Below are positions 1 to 11,265 of a stretch of DNA of 64,000 nucleotides, piece by piece (position 1 is the first letter of the stretch; the number at the start of each line of letters is the position of its first letter). The position numbers and the translations under genes are program-made. The notes beneath the pieces were generated by a model. That model was not told the origin of the DNA, made no database searches, and worked only from the letters and a program-made list of their open reading frames with translations. This stretch comes from Cololabis saira (Eukaryota > Chordata > Actinopteri > Beloniformes > Belonidae), in NCBI RefSeq assembly GCF_033807715.1, contig NC_084600.1, forward strand, positions 46,930,324 through 46,994,323, given 5' to 3'.

Positions 1-1205
1 ACCGATCCTGAATATTCCACCATAGATGTCTTCAGGCTCAACCTACAATCATGCACATACGTTTTCAACCACATCAAATCATGTATTTCTGAATTACAGC
101 CAATTGATGTTTGATGGCGAGCCTTAAAAATGACCTCAAACTTCGCCGGATCAGTACGATCACGCCCTCTGGTAATACAAGTTGGTGCAAAGAATACCTG
201 TTTTGTAATTTAAGAAAAAGCAAAAACAAAAGAAAATACATAAATATAATCAACAAAATAGGAAATAAAAATTAAACAAATAAAAAATTGCATGTACATA
301 ATGAACACATGCATATGCTTCCAAGAAAAAAGAAAGAAGGAAAAAGACAAATGATAAAATAATTCTTTTTTTTTTTAAATTGCGTTTATTCGAAAGTGTT
401 TTTTTTTATTGCGTAATTTGTAATTAGTTTTTTATTATTACATTAATTGAAATTTGATTTCTTAGAAAAAAGGGACAGATAAAATAAGCTTAGTCTTCTT
501 TCTGTTCCCTTTCATTCAAGGAAAGAGATTTGTTGTAATTATATTGAACTGTTTTGTTTTTCTTTTAATGAATGAAATAAAGAAATAAAGAAGAAAACAG
601 AAGGATCCAGTACAAACCTTGAGAGGGGAAACATTGTGAAGCTAAATATGTTTCACATTACAAACCCTTGCTGATTTATGATTGATTGTTCTGAGATTCG
701 AGCCTTTTCTGGACTAAACTCCCAGTAAACTGAGCAGTTCCAGCAGCTGAAAAACTGCTGCTTTTCTTGTTTACGTCGTCGTAGCCGAGCGTACCGCAGC
801 GTATCGCGTGAACACATGATGTTTTTCTACGGTACATGGATCCCGAGGCCTGGGAGGAGGTTCGGGTTACCGACCCCCCTCAACGTCAAACGTTCAAATA
901 AAAACAATAACCCCAAACTTCACTTGTGGGGGTTAAAAACCAGCATTCCATTCAGATTATTCGTCTGGACTCGCATGTAAACCTTGGTGATGATTCAATA
1001 AGAGCAGAGCAAATCAGACAATAAGACATGGGATCTCACTGCGTCTTGTTCTGGCCGCGGAGACGGAACAGCTGCAGAATCCATCAAGTTCTTTCCACCT
1101 TCCCTTTTAATCAGATTACTATTGTATTCAAATCTCATATAACTACCGACTTTCACATTTCTGACATTGCAGTGCAGCTATTGCATACCGATCACCAGAT
1201 AAGCC
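1..1205. other. No gene recognised; A/T-rich intergenic DNA
   Basis: No reading frame with family resemblance was found on either strand. Positions 200-620 are rich in A and T runs. The rest is ordinary mixed sequence. Confidence 0.6.
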
Positions 1206-1208
1206 TTA

Positions 1209-1254
1209 AGGCTGAATTCTGGTTCTGCGTTAAACCTACGCCGTAGGTTAGCGC
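1209..1254. repeat. Fragment of palindromic Harbinger-like MITE
   Basis: One arm of the short palindromic repeat seen intact at 17349-17489 and 34761-34891. It has the GGCTGAATTCTGGTTCTGCG end and the CTACGCCGTAGG centre. The second arm is missing. Confidence 0.55.
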
Positions 1255-1287
1255 AGCGGTCGGCAACCCAAAATGTTTTAGATCCAG

Positions 1288-2401
1288 ATTGATAATATAA
1301 GTTTAGAGAGAGTTTATGAGAATAAATTCTTAGGGGTTATCATTGACCATAATTTGAGCTGGAAACCTCATGTTAGTTGTATTAGATCGAAACTTGCAAG
1401 AACAATAGGAATTTTATATAGGACAAAACAAATACTTAACTACAATTCATTATACACACTGTACTGTACTCTTGTGTTGCCATATCTGTCTTATTGTGCA
1501 GAAGTCTGGGGTTGTACATACAAAAGCAACACTCAAATGTTATATCTTATGCAAAAGCGAGCTATCAGAATAGTCCACCAAGTAGGGTACTATGAACACA
1601 CCAACCCACTGTTCCTTAAATCCAGGTCAATGAAATTCAAAGATATCGTTGACTGCAAAATTGCTCAAATCATGTACAAAGTAAGGAATAACGTACTTCC
1701 AGGAAATCTTCAAAAAATGTTTGCGGAAAGGGACGGAAAGTATAATCTCAGAGGGAAGGGGAAATTTAAACAACCAAGTGCTCGTACCACGCTAAAAACA
1801 ATGTGTATTTCAGTCTATGGAGTAAAAATGTGGAATAGTTTACCAGACGAAATAAAAGATAGTAAAAGTGTTGTCCAGTTGAAAAAAAAGTTTAAATGGT
1901 GCACTTTTGAAAAGTATAAAATGTTATAGTTTATTACTTTATTTTTTTTCTCGTTAAGTTAATAGTAGTTTGGATTATTTGGGTACATAATCCTTGTGCT
2001 TATGGCTTGTATGTATGTATGCATGCAAGAAGGTATGCATGTGCAGATATATTTATATAATTATGTTTACAATCATAGTAGTGTATTCTTGTGTAATTTT
2101 GGTAAAGTTTTGGATATATAGCCTATGTTAATATACTTTGTAGTTTTGGTAAAGTTCTGGATATATATGTTAATATACATTGTTGTAGTACTATAAAGTA
2201 CTGTATTACTAGAATATGTTTTGTTTGTTTGTCAAATTTTGAATAGTAAACAAGGGTTTGGCGCCTAAAAGCTATGCTTCTGCCAAACCCTTTTCGTTCA
2301 GCCATAGTTTAATTTATTTTTTCTGTTTTGTTTATGTTTGTTCTTTTTTTATGATGTTGCTGCTGAACGAAATAAACAATCATTCAATTCAATTCAATTC
2401 A
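1288..2401 (+). mobile_element. 5'-truncated non-LTR retrotransposon with (ATTCA)n tail
   Basis: A LINE fragment lies in plus orientation inside the hAT-like element. It begins mid-way through the reverse transcriptase domain, continues through a 3' region of about 470 bp and ends in an ATTCA repeat (2381-2402). The copy at 57138 reads straight through the insertion point, giving an empty site. No clear target duplication is visible, so the insertion may have used microhomology. Confidence 0.75.
1291..1929 (+). pseudogene. LINE reverse transcriptase C-terminal fragment
   Basis: An open frame of about 210 codons runs in from the truncation point to a stop at 1927-1929. Family landmarks are KFLGVIIDHNLSWKPHV, then LPYLSYCAEVWG, then a run ending MWNSLPDEIKDSKSV. 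This order (thumb region after the catalytic palm) is typical of the jockey/CR1/L2 branch of non-LTR retrotransposons. The endonuclease and the catalytic YADD motif are absent because of 5' truncation, so it cannot work. The frame has no internal stop, suggesting a fairly young copy. Confidence 0.75.
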
Positions 2402-2770
2402 ATATTGGACCAAAAACACAAAAAACAAATCTGTCTGGAGCCGCAAAAAAAGAAAAGTCTTGTATCAGAATTAGAATCAAGACAAATGGCGAAAGGTGAA
2501 ACGTTAAGAAAAAAGTCGAAATGTCGAGAAAAAAGTCAAAATTTCAAGAAAAACATTTGAAATGTTGAGATCAGAAAGGAAAGGAAAAAGGAAGAAAAAA
2601 AGAAAAAAAGGAAAAAAAGAAGAAAAAGAAAGAAAGAAGAAAAAAGGAGAAAAAAAGAAGAAAAAAAGGAAAAAAAATGTCAAACATTTTTGAAAAAGCT
2701 CCAGGAGCCACTGGGGCGGCGCTAAAGAGCCGCATGCGGCTCTAGAGCTGCGGGTTGACGACCCCTGGGG

Positions 2771-2934
2771 TAGCGGCTATGCAGGAGTCTCTCCGTAGCT
2801 ACGCCGTATGTTAGCAGCTACGTGGGAGTCTCTCCATAGCTATGCCGTAGGTTAGCGGCTACGTGGGAGTCTCTCCGTAGCTACGCCGTAGGTTAGCGGC
2901 TACGTGGGAGTCTCTCCATAGCTACGCCGTAGCC
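2771..2934. repeat. 41-bp tandem repeat, about 4 copies
   Basis: Units contain GGAGTCTCTCC and AGCTACGCCGTAGGTTAGC. The CTACGCCGTAGG motif is the centre of the Harbinger-like MITE, so the array probably grew from a MITE remnant. Confidence 0.65.
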
Positions 2935-2940
2935 TACTAG

Positions 2941-3268
2941 CACCTCCCAAAAAATGTAAAGGACCCAACGCAGACCGAGAGGCTGTGATTGGTTTGCTTG
3001 GTGGCAACGCATTTCCGGTTCCGGTTCTCTCTCGGTCGCCATTGTTCGCTGTGACCGTTTAAAGATGCAAGTTAAACAAAGAATCAACTAGAGACGACGA
3101 TAACAATAAAATTGTTGTAATTCAGCCACATTGGAGGGTTTTCGAGCATGAATCGCCTTTTCGTTTCTCCGGAAAAGAACGCAACCCCCTAGTGCTCTGG
3201 GGGGGGGTTTGCACCGCGGCCAAATGGAGTGACGGAGAAGTCCAAAGGTTCACGACAGCGTCAGGACA
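2941..3268 (-). mobile_element. Harbinger-like element fragment (475-bp family)
   Basis: Matches the interior of the complete copies at 16676-17155 and 55300-55769: GACCGAGAGGCTGTGATTGG, then TTTCCGGTTCCGG, then GACCGTTT, then ACCGCGGCCAAATGGAGTGA. Both termini are lost or diverged. Confidence 0.6.
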
Positions 3269-3271
3269 ACC

Positions 3272-3813
3272 CTACTTTATCTAGGGCTAGGAACTTTATC
3301 TAGGGTCAGGAACTTGATCTAGGGCTAGGAACTTTATCTAGGGTTAGGAACTTGGTCTAGGGTCAGGAACTTGATCTAGGGTTAGGAACTTGATCTAGGG
3401 TTAGGAACTTGGTTTAGGGTCAGGAACTTGGTCTAGGGTCAGGAACTTGATCTAGGGTTAGGAACTTGGTCTAGGGTCAGGAACTTGATCTAGGGTCCGG
3501 AACTTGATCTAGGGTCAGGAACTTGATCTAGGATTAGGAACTTGATCTAGGGTGAAGAACTTGATCTAGGGTTAGGAATTTTCAATTCAATTCAATTTTA
3601 TTTATATAGCGTCTAATACAACAAAAGTTGTCTCTAGACGCTTTCCAGAGACCCAGAACATGAACATAAACATGAACATAAACCCCTGAGCAGTTATTAC
3701 ATAAACAATGGCAGGTAAAAACTCCCCTAGTGGGAGAAAAACCTTAAGCCAAACAGTGGCTTAAGGAACTTGGTCTAGGGTTAGGAACTTGGTCTAGGGT
3801 TAGGAACTTGATC
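3272..3813 (+). repeat. 19-bp satellite, G-rich strand orientation
   Basis: About 17 units of TAGGGTTAGGAACTTGATC, interrupted by a retroposon at 3579-3763. This block is the reverse complement of the larger array that follows. Unit variants change GATC to GGTC and TTAGG to TCAGG. Confidence 0.9.
3579..3763 (-). mobile_element. Retroposon 3' end inserted in the satellite
   Basis: A minus-strand 3' fragment ending in repeated CAATT units, with TATTTATATAGCG next to the tail. AGGAA flanks it on both sides (3574-3578 and 3764-3768), and removing it restores the satellite phase. The same family lies at 30865-31119 on the plus strand. It resembles the 3' end common to teleost RTE-like elements; that name is from memory. 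Confidence 0.8.
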
Positions 3814-6353
3814 TAACCCTAGATCAAGTTCCTAACCCTAGATCAAGTTCCTCACCCTAGATCAAGTTCCTCACCCTAGATCAAGTTCCTAACCCTAGAT
3901 CAAGTTCCTAACCCTAGATCAAGTTCCTAACCCTAGACCAAGTTCCTGACGCTAGACCAAGTTCCTAACCCTAGATCAAGTTCCTAACCCTAGATCAAGT
4001 TCCTGTCCCTAGACCAAGTTCCTAACCCTAGACCAAGTTCCTGTCCCTAGACCAAGTTACTAACCCTAGACCAAGTTCCTAACCCTAGATCAAGTTCCTA
4101 ACCCTAGACCAAGTTCCTGTCCCTAGACCAAGTTACTAACCCTAGATCAAGTTCCTGACCCTAGACCAAGTTCCCAACCCTAGACCAAGTTCCTAACCCT
4201 AGATCAAGTTCCTAACCCTAGATCAAGTTCCTAACCCTAGATCAAGTTCCTGACCCTAGACCAAGTTCCTAACTCTAGATCAAGTTCCTGACCCTAGATC
4301 AAGTTCCTGACCCTAGATCAAGTTCTTAACCCTAGATCAAGTTCCTAACCCTAGATCAAGTTCCTAACCCTAGATCAAGTTCCTAACCCTAGATCAACTT
4401 CCTAACCCTAGATAAAGTTCCTAACCCTAGATCAACTTCCTAACCCTAGATCAAGTTCCTAACCCTAGATCAAGTTCCTAACCCTAGATCAAGTTCCTAA
4501 CCCTAGATCTTTCCTAACCCTAGATCAAGTTCCTAACCCTAGATCAAGTTCCTGACCCTAGATCAAGTTCCTAACCCTAGATCAAGTTCCTAACCCTAGA
4601 TAAAGTTCCTAACCCTAGATCAACTTCCTAACCCTAGACCAAGTTCCTAACCCTAGATCAAGTTCCTAACCCTAGATCAAGTTCCTCACCCTAGATCAAG
4701 TTCCTCACCCTAGACCAAGTTCCTAACCCTACATCAAGTTCCTATCCTAACCCTAGATCAAGTTCCGGACCCTAGATCAAGTTCCTCACCCTAGATCAAG
4801 TTCCTCACCCTAGATCAAGTTCCTCACCCTAGACCAAGTTCCTAACCCTACATCAAGTTCCTATCCTAACCCTAGATCAAGTTCCTAACCCTGGATCAAG
4901 TTTCTTGACCCTAGATCAAGTTCCTGACCCTAGATCAAGTTCCTAACCCTAGATCAAGTTCCTAACCCTAGATAAAGTTCCTAACCCTAGATCAACTTCC
5001 TAACCCTAGATCAAGTTCCTAACTCTAGATCAAGTTCCTAACCCTAGATCAAGTTCCTAACCCTAGATCTTTCCTAACCCTAGATCAAGTTCCTAACCCT
5101 AGATCAAGTTCCTGACCCTAGATCAAGTTCCTAACCCTAGATCAAGTTCCTAACCCTAGATAAAGTTCCTAACCCTAGATCAACTTCCTAACCCTAGACC
5201 AAGTTCCTAACCCTAGATCAAGTTCCTAACCCTAGATCAAGTTCCTCACCCTAGATCAAGTTCCTCACCCTAGATCAAGTTCCTGACCCTAGACCAAGTT
5301 CCTAACCTTAGATCAACTTCATAACCCTAGATCAAGTTCCTAACCCTAGATCAAGTTCCTAACCCTAGATCAAGTTCCTAACCCTAGACCAAGTTCCGGA
5401 CCCTAGATCAAGTTCCTAACCCTAGATCAAGTTCCTAACCCTAGATCAAGTTCCTAACCCTAGATCAAGTTCCTAACCCTAGATCAAGTTCTTGACCCTA
5501 GATCAAGTTCCTAACCCTAGATCAAGTTCCTAACCCTAGATCAAGTTCCTGACCCTAGATCAAGTTCTTAACCCTAGATCAAGTTCCTAACTCTAGATCA
5601 AGTTCCTAACCCTAGATCAAGTTCCTAACCCTAGATCAAGTTCCTAACCCTAGATCAAGTTCCTAACCCTGAACCAAGTTCCTAACCCTAGATCAAGTTC
5701 CTAACCCTAGATCAAGTTCCTAACCCTAGATCAAGTTCCTAACCCTGAACCAAGTTCCTAACCCTAGATCAAGTTCCTGACCCTAGATCAAGTTCCTGAC
5801 CCTAGATCAAGTTCCTGACCCTAGATCAAGAACCTAACCCTAGATCAAGTTCCTAACCCTAGATCAAGTTCCTAACCCTAGATCAAGTTCCTAACCCTAG
5901 ACCGTTCCTAACCCTAGATCAAGTTCCTAACCCTAGATCAAGTTCCTAACCCTAGATCAAGTTCCTAACCCTAGATCAAGTTCCTAACCTTAGACCAAGT
6001 TCCTAACCCTAGATCAAGTTCCTGACCCTAGATCAAGTTCCTGACCCTAGATCAAGTTCCTAACCCTAGATCAAGTTCCTGACCCTAGATCAAGTTCCTA
6101 ACCCTAGATCAAGTTCCTAACCCTAGACCGTTCCTAACCCTAGATCAAGTTCCTAACCCTAGATCAAGTTCCTAACCCTAGATCAAGTTCCTAACCCTAG
6201 ATCAAGTTCCTAACCTTAGACCAAGTTCCTAACCCTAGATCAAGTTCCTAACCCAAGACCAAGTTCCTAACCCTAGATCAAGTTCCTAACCCTAGATCAA
6301 GTTCCTAACCCTAGATCAAGTTCCTAACCCTAGACCAAGTTCCTCACCCTAGA
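3814..6353 (-). repeat. 19-bp satellite array, about 130 units
   Basis: Units of CCTAACCCTAGATCAAGTT run without break for about 2.5 kb. Variants include CCTGACCC, CCTCACCC, GACCAAG and occasional shortened units such as GATCTTTCC. Ten bases of each unit (CCTAACCCTA) equal the vertebrate telomere repeat. Higher-order duplication is visible: the stretch around 4480-4700 recurs at about 5020-5240. Confidence 0.95.
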
Positions 6354-6995
6354 CCACCAGAGTCAGTTCCTCCCTCTGTCGATCCCCAGAACTAGTTCCT
6401 CCCCCTTTAGTCATATTTCAGGGCCGCTACAGGGAATTCCTTGATGCTAAACCATAACAGGACGTTGGCACATTATGATGAACGACAACTCTCTCAACAA
6501 ATCTGTCCGTGGAGCAACTCGACTCTCGATCCTGCAGACGAATCAGTATTTATCTCTGAGCCACATAGTTTCCCTGTTACTGACACGGAGCTTTAGATAA
6601 TCTGCAGCAGCTTCTGGTCCATCATTCCAGCTCAGAATCTCACATTCTGGCATGTTGAGATCTTTTTTAGACGATGTCTATGTTTCTGTAAGTTTTTCTG
6701 GTGCCACAATCGTTAAGATTGTATGTGTTAATTGAGATCCGTATAATCGGAGATGTGGTTCTGAACATTGATCAATCTGTCCTGAATGCCGTCCACGTGA
6801 ATAATTTACCTTACAATCCTTCTCAGATTGATGGGAAGCAACAATTGCTTCCTCTACGATCGTCCCTGATTTCTTTCCTCCTTTGGAAATGCTCTAACTT
6901 TTACTTCTGTATTTTGGCTTAAGTTGGTTTAACGGGCCTCCTCTCTGTCTGTTTTTAAATCCCTTGTCAAAACCTTTTCTCCTTGGCTTTTAACA
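6354..6995. other. No gene recognised
   Basis: Unique-looking sequence after the satellite. A 73-codon frame at 6701-6922 has no family resemblance and is probably chance. Confidence 0.5.
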
Positions 6996-7108
6996 CTTAG
7001 TTGTAGCTGTTATTGTAGCTGTTTTGTCTTGTTATTTATTCTGCACAGCACTTTGGTCAGCTGTGGTTGTTTTAAACGTGCTTAACAAATAAAATTGGAT
7101 TGGAATTG
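6996..7108 (+). mobile_element. L2-like LINE 3' end
   Basis: CAGCACTTTGGTCAGCTGTG followed by a run ending AATAAAATTGGATTGG. The same CACTTTGGTCAGCTGT signature ends the LINE at 28444-29003. Confidence 0.7.
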
Positions 7109-7429
7109 TATTAATTATGGGAGATAAATGTTGTTAGTTTATGTTTTTTCATATGAGATCCATCTTCGTTTGGAGGATGAAGCTGGTTTATCTGGAGCAG
7201 TTGTTTTCTGTCTCGTGCTTCTGTTTTACTCTCTGTTTTCTTCTTCACGTCTCACCTGAATGAACCTACATTGTAACGGTTCTGCGTGTCATAATAGACG
7301 GATCCTCCGGCGCCGCTGGGCAAAGTGATGCCTTGTTCATAAAACAAAACCAGACAGACCGATGGATTTCCGTGTTTCACTCTCCAAACTTGGCCTTAGA
7401 GGGAAGTTTCCCGGTAAAGCAACCCCCAG

Positions 7430-8472
7430 GTCTCTGATTAACTCTTGTTGAGAACCGGTTCTCAGTGTTTCAATTCCCTGGAATCGTTTGCCTTTTTTGC
7501 AAACGATTCCCTTATCAATTCCAGTTGGTGTGAATGACGTCACCAACATTCGTGCCCAGCAGGAAAACACGGTGACAAAGCGGCATAAACGCTCGTAAGT
7601 TTGGTTCCATTTTACCAAAAAGGAGAACAGGGCGACTTGTTGTTCTCCACAGCTGGAGACGAACATAAGTCCAGAAAGATCGCGTATCCTTCCTGAAAAA
7701 GAAGATAATGCTTATTTTTCTGCAAAAGAATAGTTCATTCTTCATAGTTGATGCACAGTTCCATTGGACTTGAGTTGACGGTATTTGTCACTGGCTGACA
7801 GAGTTTTATTTTTGAGTGCTCAGCTCAGATATCCTTTTAAAAAGGAGAATTTTAATTTCTATTAGATAAAGAATATTTATTTTATTAATATTATTTCATA
7901 TTTTATATCTTTTTTCAAAACAAATCATTTTTTCTGGGGACTTATTTCTAGTTGAAACGAAAAAATCTCATTACACTTAAAACAAGAGTCATTACCAGAA
8001 AAAATAACTTATTATTTGACAATTTTCACCTGTTTCAAGTAAATTTTAACTTGAAATAAGTAGAAAAATCTGCCAGTAGGACAAGATTTATCTTCTCATT
8101 ACAAGCAAAAAAATCTTGTTCCACTGGCAGATTTTTCTACTTATTTTAAGTGAAAATCTACTTGAAACAGGTGAAAATTGTTGTTTTTTCCAGTAATGAG
8201 TCTTGTTTTAAGTGTGATGAGATTTTTTGATTAAAAATGAGACATTTTAACTAGAAATAAGACAAATATTCCTGTTAAGATTTGGAGTTTTTGCAGTGTG
8301 GGGGCGTCTTGACCTCACTTGTATATTTTTTGTTCAAAGATATAAAACAAAGTTGATGCTAATCGACCTGTTTGTTCTCCTTTTTCTCCAAATGAGAATC
8401 GATAAAGAATCGAATCGTTAAACAGAATTGAAAATGGAATCGGAATTGGAAAAATCTTATCAATTCCCTACT
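7430..8472. mobile_element. Decayed hAT-like element with BED-finger remnant
   Basis: Around 7570-7680 a broken plus-strand frame reads TKRHKRS, VWFHFTKKENRATC and a following CSPQLE. This resembles the start of a BED zinc finger of hAT transposases. The right end (8395-8472) is the AATCGATAAAGAATCG and GGAATTGGAAAAATC terminus common in fish hAT relatives. Much of the interior is missing, and a palindromic element sits inside (7930-8299). Confidence 0.45.
7930..8299. mobile_element. Palindromic foldback MITE, copy 1
   Basis: Two long inverted arms meet near 8100 around a shared AAATCTGCCAGT sequence. The right terminus GAGTTTTTGCAGTG is intact and the left terminus is degraded. Other copies lie at 9763, 12227, 12824, 44103 and 47306. 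Confidence 0.85.
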
Positions 8473-8543
8473 CAGATATAAGTCGCTTTGGATAAAAGCG
8501 TCTGCTAAATGTCATTAGTAGTAGTAGTAGTAGTAGTAGTAGT
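8473..8543 (+). repeat. Retroposon tail plus (TAG)n microsatellite
   Basis: The teleost retroposon 3' motif GGATAAAAGCGTCTGCTAAA is followed by about nine TAG units. Confidence 0.65.
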
Positions 8544-8934
8544 AAATAAATACAGTGTAAATGGCAGCAGAGGCAATGAACTCTCCTCTTGTTTAAAGGC
8601 TTACCATTTTTTTTACTTGATTTTTTTATTTTGTACATGACAATTAAAACTTGACACAACAATTAAAAGAGAAGATAAGAAAACAAAACAAAGCAAACAA
8701 AAAAAACAACAAAACAAAGAATTTCATACTTTAACCCTTAATATCTTAATTTACATGTGCAAAAAGGAGTAGGAGGAAGTGTAAACCTATTTAATCCTAC
8801 CCCCATTCACTAATTATTTATTAACAAGTATTTATAATAACTAACTATAATTATACTCACACACTTACTTATACATACATACACATAGTTGAGTATTTCT
8901 ATATATTTGAACACACATGCCCATATAAATATTT

Positions 8935-8988
<54 letters not shown>

Positions 8989-8991
8989 TAT

Positions 8992-9023
<32 letters not shown>

Positions 9024-9762
9024 CTATTTACTCTGATGTACAGTGGATACGGAAAGAATTCAAACCCCAAAAAACAGACATGTAGAAATGTATGCACATT
9101 TATTAAAAAATAAAAACTGAAACATCACATGGTGATAAGTATTGACACTTAATTCCTCCTTCCTGTCTCAGAGTGAAGCTTTTATTCCTCACGTTTGTAG
9201 ACGACAGTCGTCCCTCAGACTCGGCTGAGCTTCGTAAGTCGATCAGAGACTTAAGGAGCATTAACAGAAAAAGAAGATCAGTTGAAGTGCAGGATGTATT
9301 TGCAGGAAACAGACACGGATCAGGCTTATTTTAAAGAAAAGCTTGTCATTCCAGCTTTAGCTCAGAAACTCTGAGCTCAGGAAACTTGTACGACTCTGTG
9401 TTTATATTAAACCGGAGCAGGAAAGTTTTGCTAATAAGTTTTGGCTCATGCCGACATTTGCACTTCAAGCAGCAGCAGATCTGGGCGGATCTGAGACGCA
9501 TGGAGAGAAATCAAACTTCTCAAGGTTTTCATCTTGACTCACTGGAAATGAAAAAATACATCAAATAAAATATCACCCATTTCTGCAAAGACCTTTTTAA
9601 ATCTAAGTTATCTGCTGATGCTTGAGTCTTGTTTGGTTTTACCGAGGCGTCTGTCGGCTTCATCATTTCCTGTGTGAATCAGACGGTTAAAACTCAAATC
9701 AAAATCAAATAAGGTTCAAGTTCAAGGTTCAAGGTTTCCTTTATTGTCATTCCAAAAGTCCA
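8544..9762. other. No gene recognised; (AT)n at 8938-9022
   Basis: 8620-9030 is A/T-rich and holds a long AT dinucleotide run broken by CTTATCAA. The rest (9040-9710) shows no recognisable gene. Positions 9715-9762 begin a minus-strand retroposon end (TTTATTGTCATTCC) that resumes at 10171. Confidence 0.6.
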
Positions 9763-10170
9763 CACTGCAAAAACTCAAAATCTTAATAAGAATATTTGTC
9801 TTATTTCTAGTTAAAATGTCTCATTTTTAGTCAAAAAATCTCATTACACTTAAAACAAGACTCATCACTGGAAAAAACAACAATTTTCACCTGTTTCAAG
9901 TAGATTTTCACTTAAAATAAGTAGAAAAATCTGCCAGTGGAACAAGATTTTTTTGCTTGTAATAAGAAGATAAATCTTGTTCCACTGGCAGATTTTTCTA
10001 CTTATTTCAAGTGAAAATTTACTTGAAACAGGTGAAAATTGTCAAATAACAAGTTATTTTTCTGGTAATGAGTCTTGTTTTAAGTGTAATGAGATTTTTT
10101 GACTAAAAATGAGACATTTTAACTAGAAATAAGACAAATATTCCTGGTAAGATTTTGAGTTTTTGCAGTG
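9763..10170. mobile_element. Palindromic foldback MITE, copy 2 (complete)
   Basis: It begins CACTGCAAAAACTC and ends GAGTTTTTGCAGTG, with nearly perfect inverted arms of about 200 bp and a short centre near 9960. It interrupts a retroposon 3' end (TTTATTGTCATT left, GCAATTTCGTTACC right). No transposase is encoded. The CACTG terminus fits more than one superfamily, so none is claimed. Confidence 0.9.
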
Positions 10171-10584
10171 CAAGTATAAGTGGAACGCAATTTCGTTACC
10201 ACTGGCTCAAAGCAAGCAATAAAAACAATTAAAACACTAAAAACTTTAAACACTAAAAGATAAGGACACTAGGCTAAAAACTAAAATGCTGAAAAAACGT
10301 TAAATAGCTGTTAATGGTGATATCAGAACATCATCACCTCTGCAGTACCAGCCAGGAACTTCTGCATCGGCCTAAAGTGCCTAAAGTACAAGTATACAGG
10401 TCCAAACGGGGCTGGATTCCTATCAGTTTAACTAAATTGGAACCGGTTCTTCTTTATCACTGGAAATCGACCCTGAATATGCAGAAAGGTTGGAAATTTC
10501 CTGTATTTATTTGCTGCCAAGTCGTCGCAAAGCCCTTGAGACAGAAACCAAACATGTCGATTGATGTCCAATTCAATTATGCCC
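10171..10584. other. No gene recognised
   Basis: Starts with the other half of the retroposon end split by the preceding MITE. The remainder has no recognisable gene. Confidence 0.5.
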
Positions 10585-10599
10585 AGTTCAGTCCTATCT

Positions 10600-11265
10600 T
10601 TTTTTTTTTTTATATATATTTTTTTATCCCCGATTTTTTCCCATTTTCACCCAGGTCTCCTACCTAACAGTCCTGTGCATTTCCATTCTCTACCAACCCC
10701 GGGAGTTCCTGCACTGAGCTCAGGTCTCCTCCTTAACCTGAGGAGCAGCAGCTTCTTTTCACCAGACAGGGTGGGGCTTCTCCAGCCGGACGTAGCGCGT
10801 GGAAGGATCACGTTATTCTGGCCGGATCCTCCCCACCCCATCTGGCGCCCCGGTTGGCCAGAGGGGGCAGTATAGCCCAGGACTGTTGCATGTTTTTGTG
10901 AGCTCACATTAGCTACCCAGGGGAACACGGGGAGAACATGCAAACTCCACACAGAAAGATCCTTTCACCAACCCCACCCAGGGTGTGGGTTGAGGGTTCC
11001 AATCCCACCAGGGTGTGGGTTGAGGGTTCCAATCCCACCAGGGTGTGGGTTGAGGGTTCCAATCCCACCAGGGTGTGGGTTGAGGGTTCCAATCCCACCA
11101 GGGTGTGGGTTGAGGGTTCCAATCCCACCAGGGTGTGGGTTGAGGGTTCCAATCCCACCAGGGTGTGGGTTGAGGGTTCCAATCCCACCAGGGTGTGGGT
11201 TGAGGGTTCCAATCCCACCAGGGTGTGGGTTGAGGGTTCCAATCCCACCAGGGTGTGGTTGGTGA
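10600..11265 (-). mobile_element. SINE-like retroposon with 15-bp target duplication
   Basis: AGTTCAGTCCTATCT occurs on both sides (10585-10599 and 11266-11280). A T-run directly follows the left copy, so on the minus strand the insert ends in poly(A), as expected for LINE-driven retroposition. The body contains the teleost repeat motif GTGTGGAGTTTGCATGTTCT (minus strand). Its 5' part is a 30-bp minisatellite. Confidence 0.85.
10981..11258. repeat. 30-bp minisatellite, 9 identical units
   Basis: Nine units from 10981 to 11250 plus a partial unit, identical as read. Each contains GGGTTCCAATCCCACCA. Because 30 is a multiple of three and the unit has no stops in several frames, long open frames appear on both strands; they are artefacts of the repeat. 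Confidence 0.95.

Larger units (their letters stand above)
1257..2766 (+). mobile_element. hAT-like non-autonomous element split by a LINE
   Basis: The ends are GGTCGGCAACCC on the left and GGGTTGACGACCCC on the right, imperfect inverted repeats of the hAT-like GTCGGCAACCC type. The body carries the AAAAAGTCGAAATGTCGAG motif and an A/G-rich stretch (2570-2690). It matches the uninterrupted copy at 57138-57731, which shows the LINE at 1288-2401 is a later insertion. Superfamily is inferred from the termini only. Confidence 0.6.

Noticed and set aside
3272..6353. CRISPR-like array
   Set aside because: Repeats abut without unique spacers, the unit is 19 bp, and the genome is a fish.
3814..6353. 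True interstitial telomere array
   Set aside because: Only ten bases of each 19-bp unit match the telomere repeat; the other half is unrelated.
10981..11258. tRNA gene or Pol III promoter from the GGGTTCCAATCCC motif
   Set aside because: There is no cloverleaf and no A-box at the proper distance, and the motif lies on the strand opposite to the retroposon.
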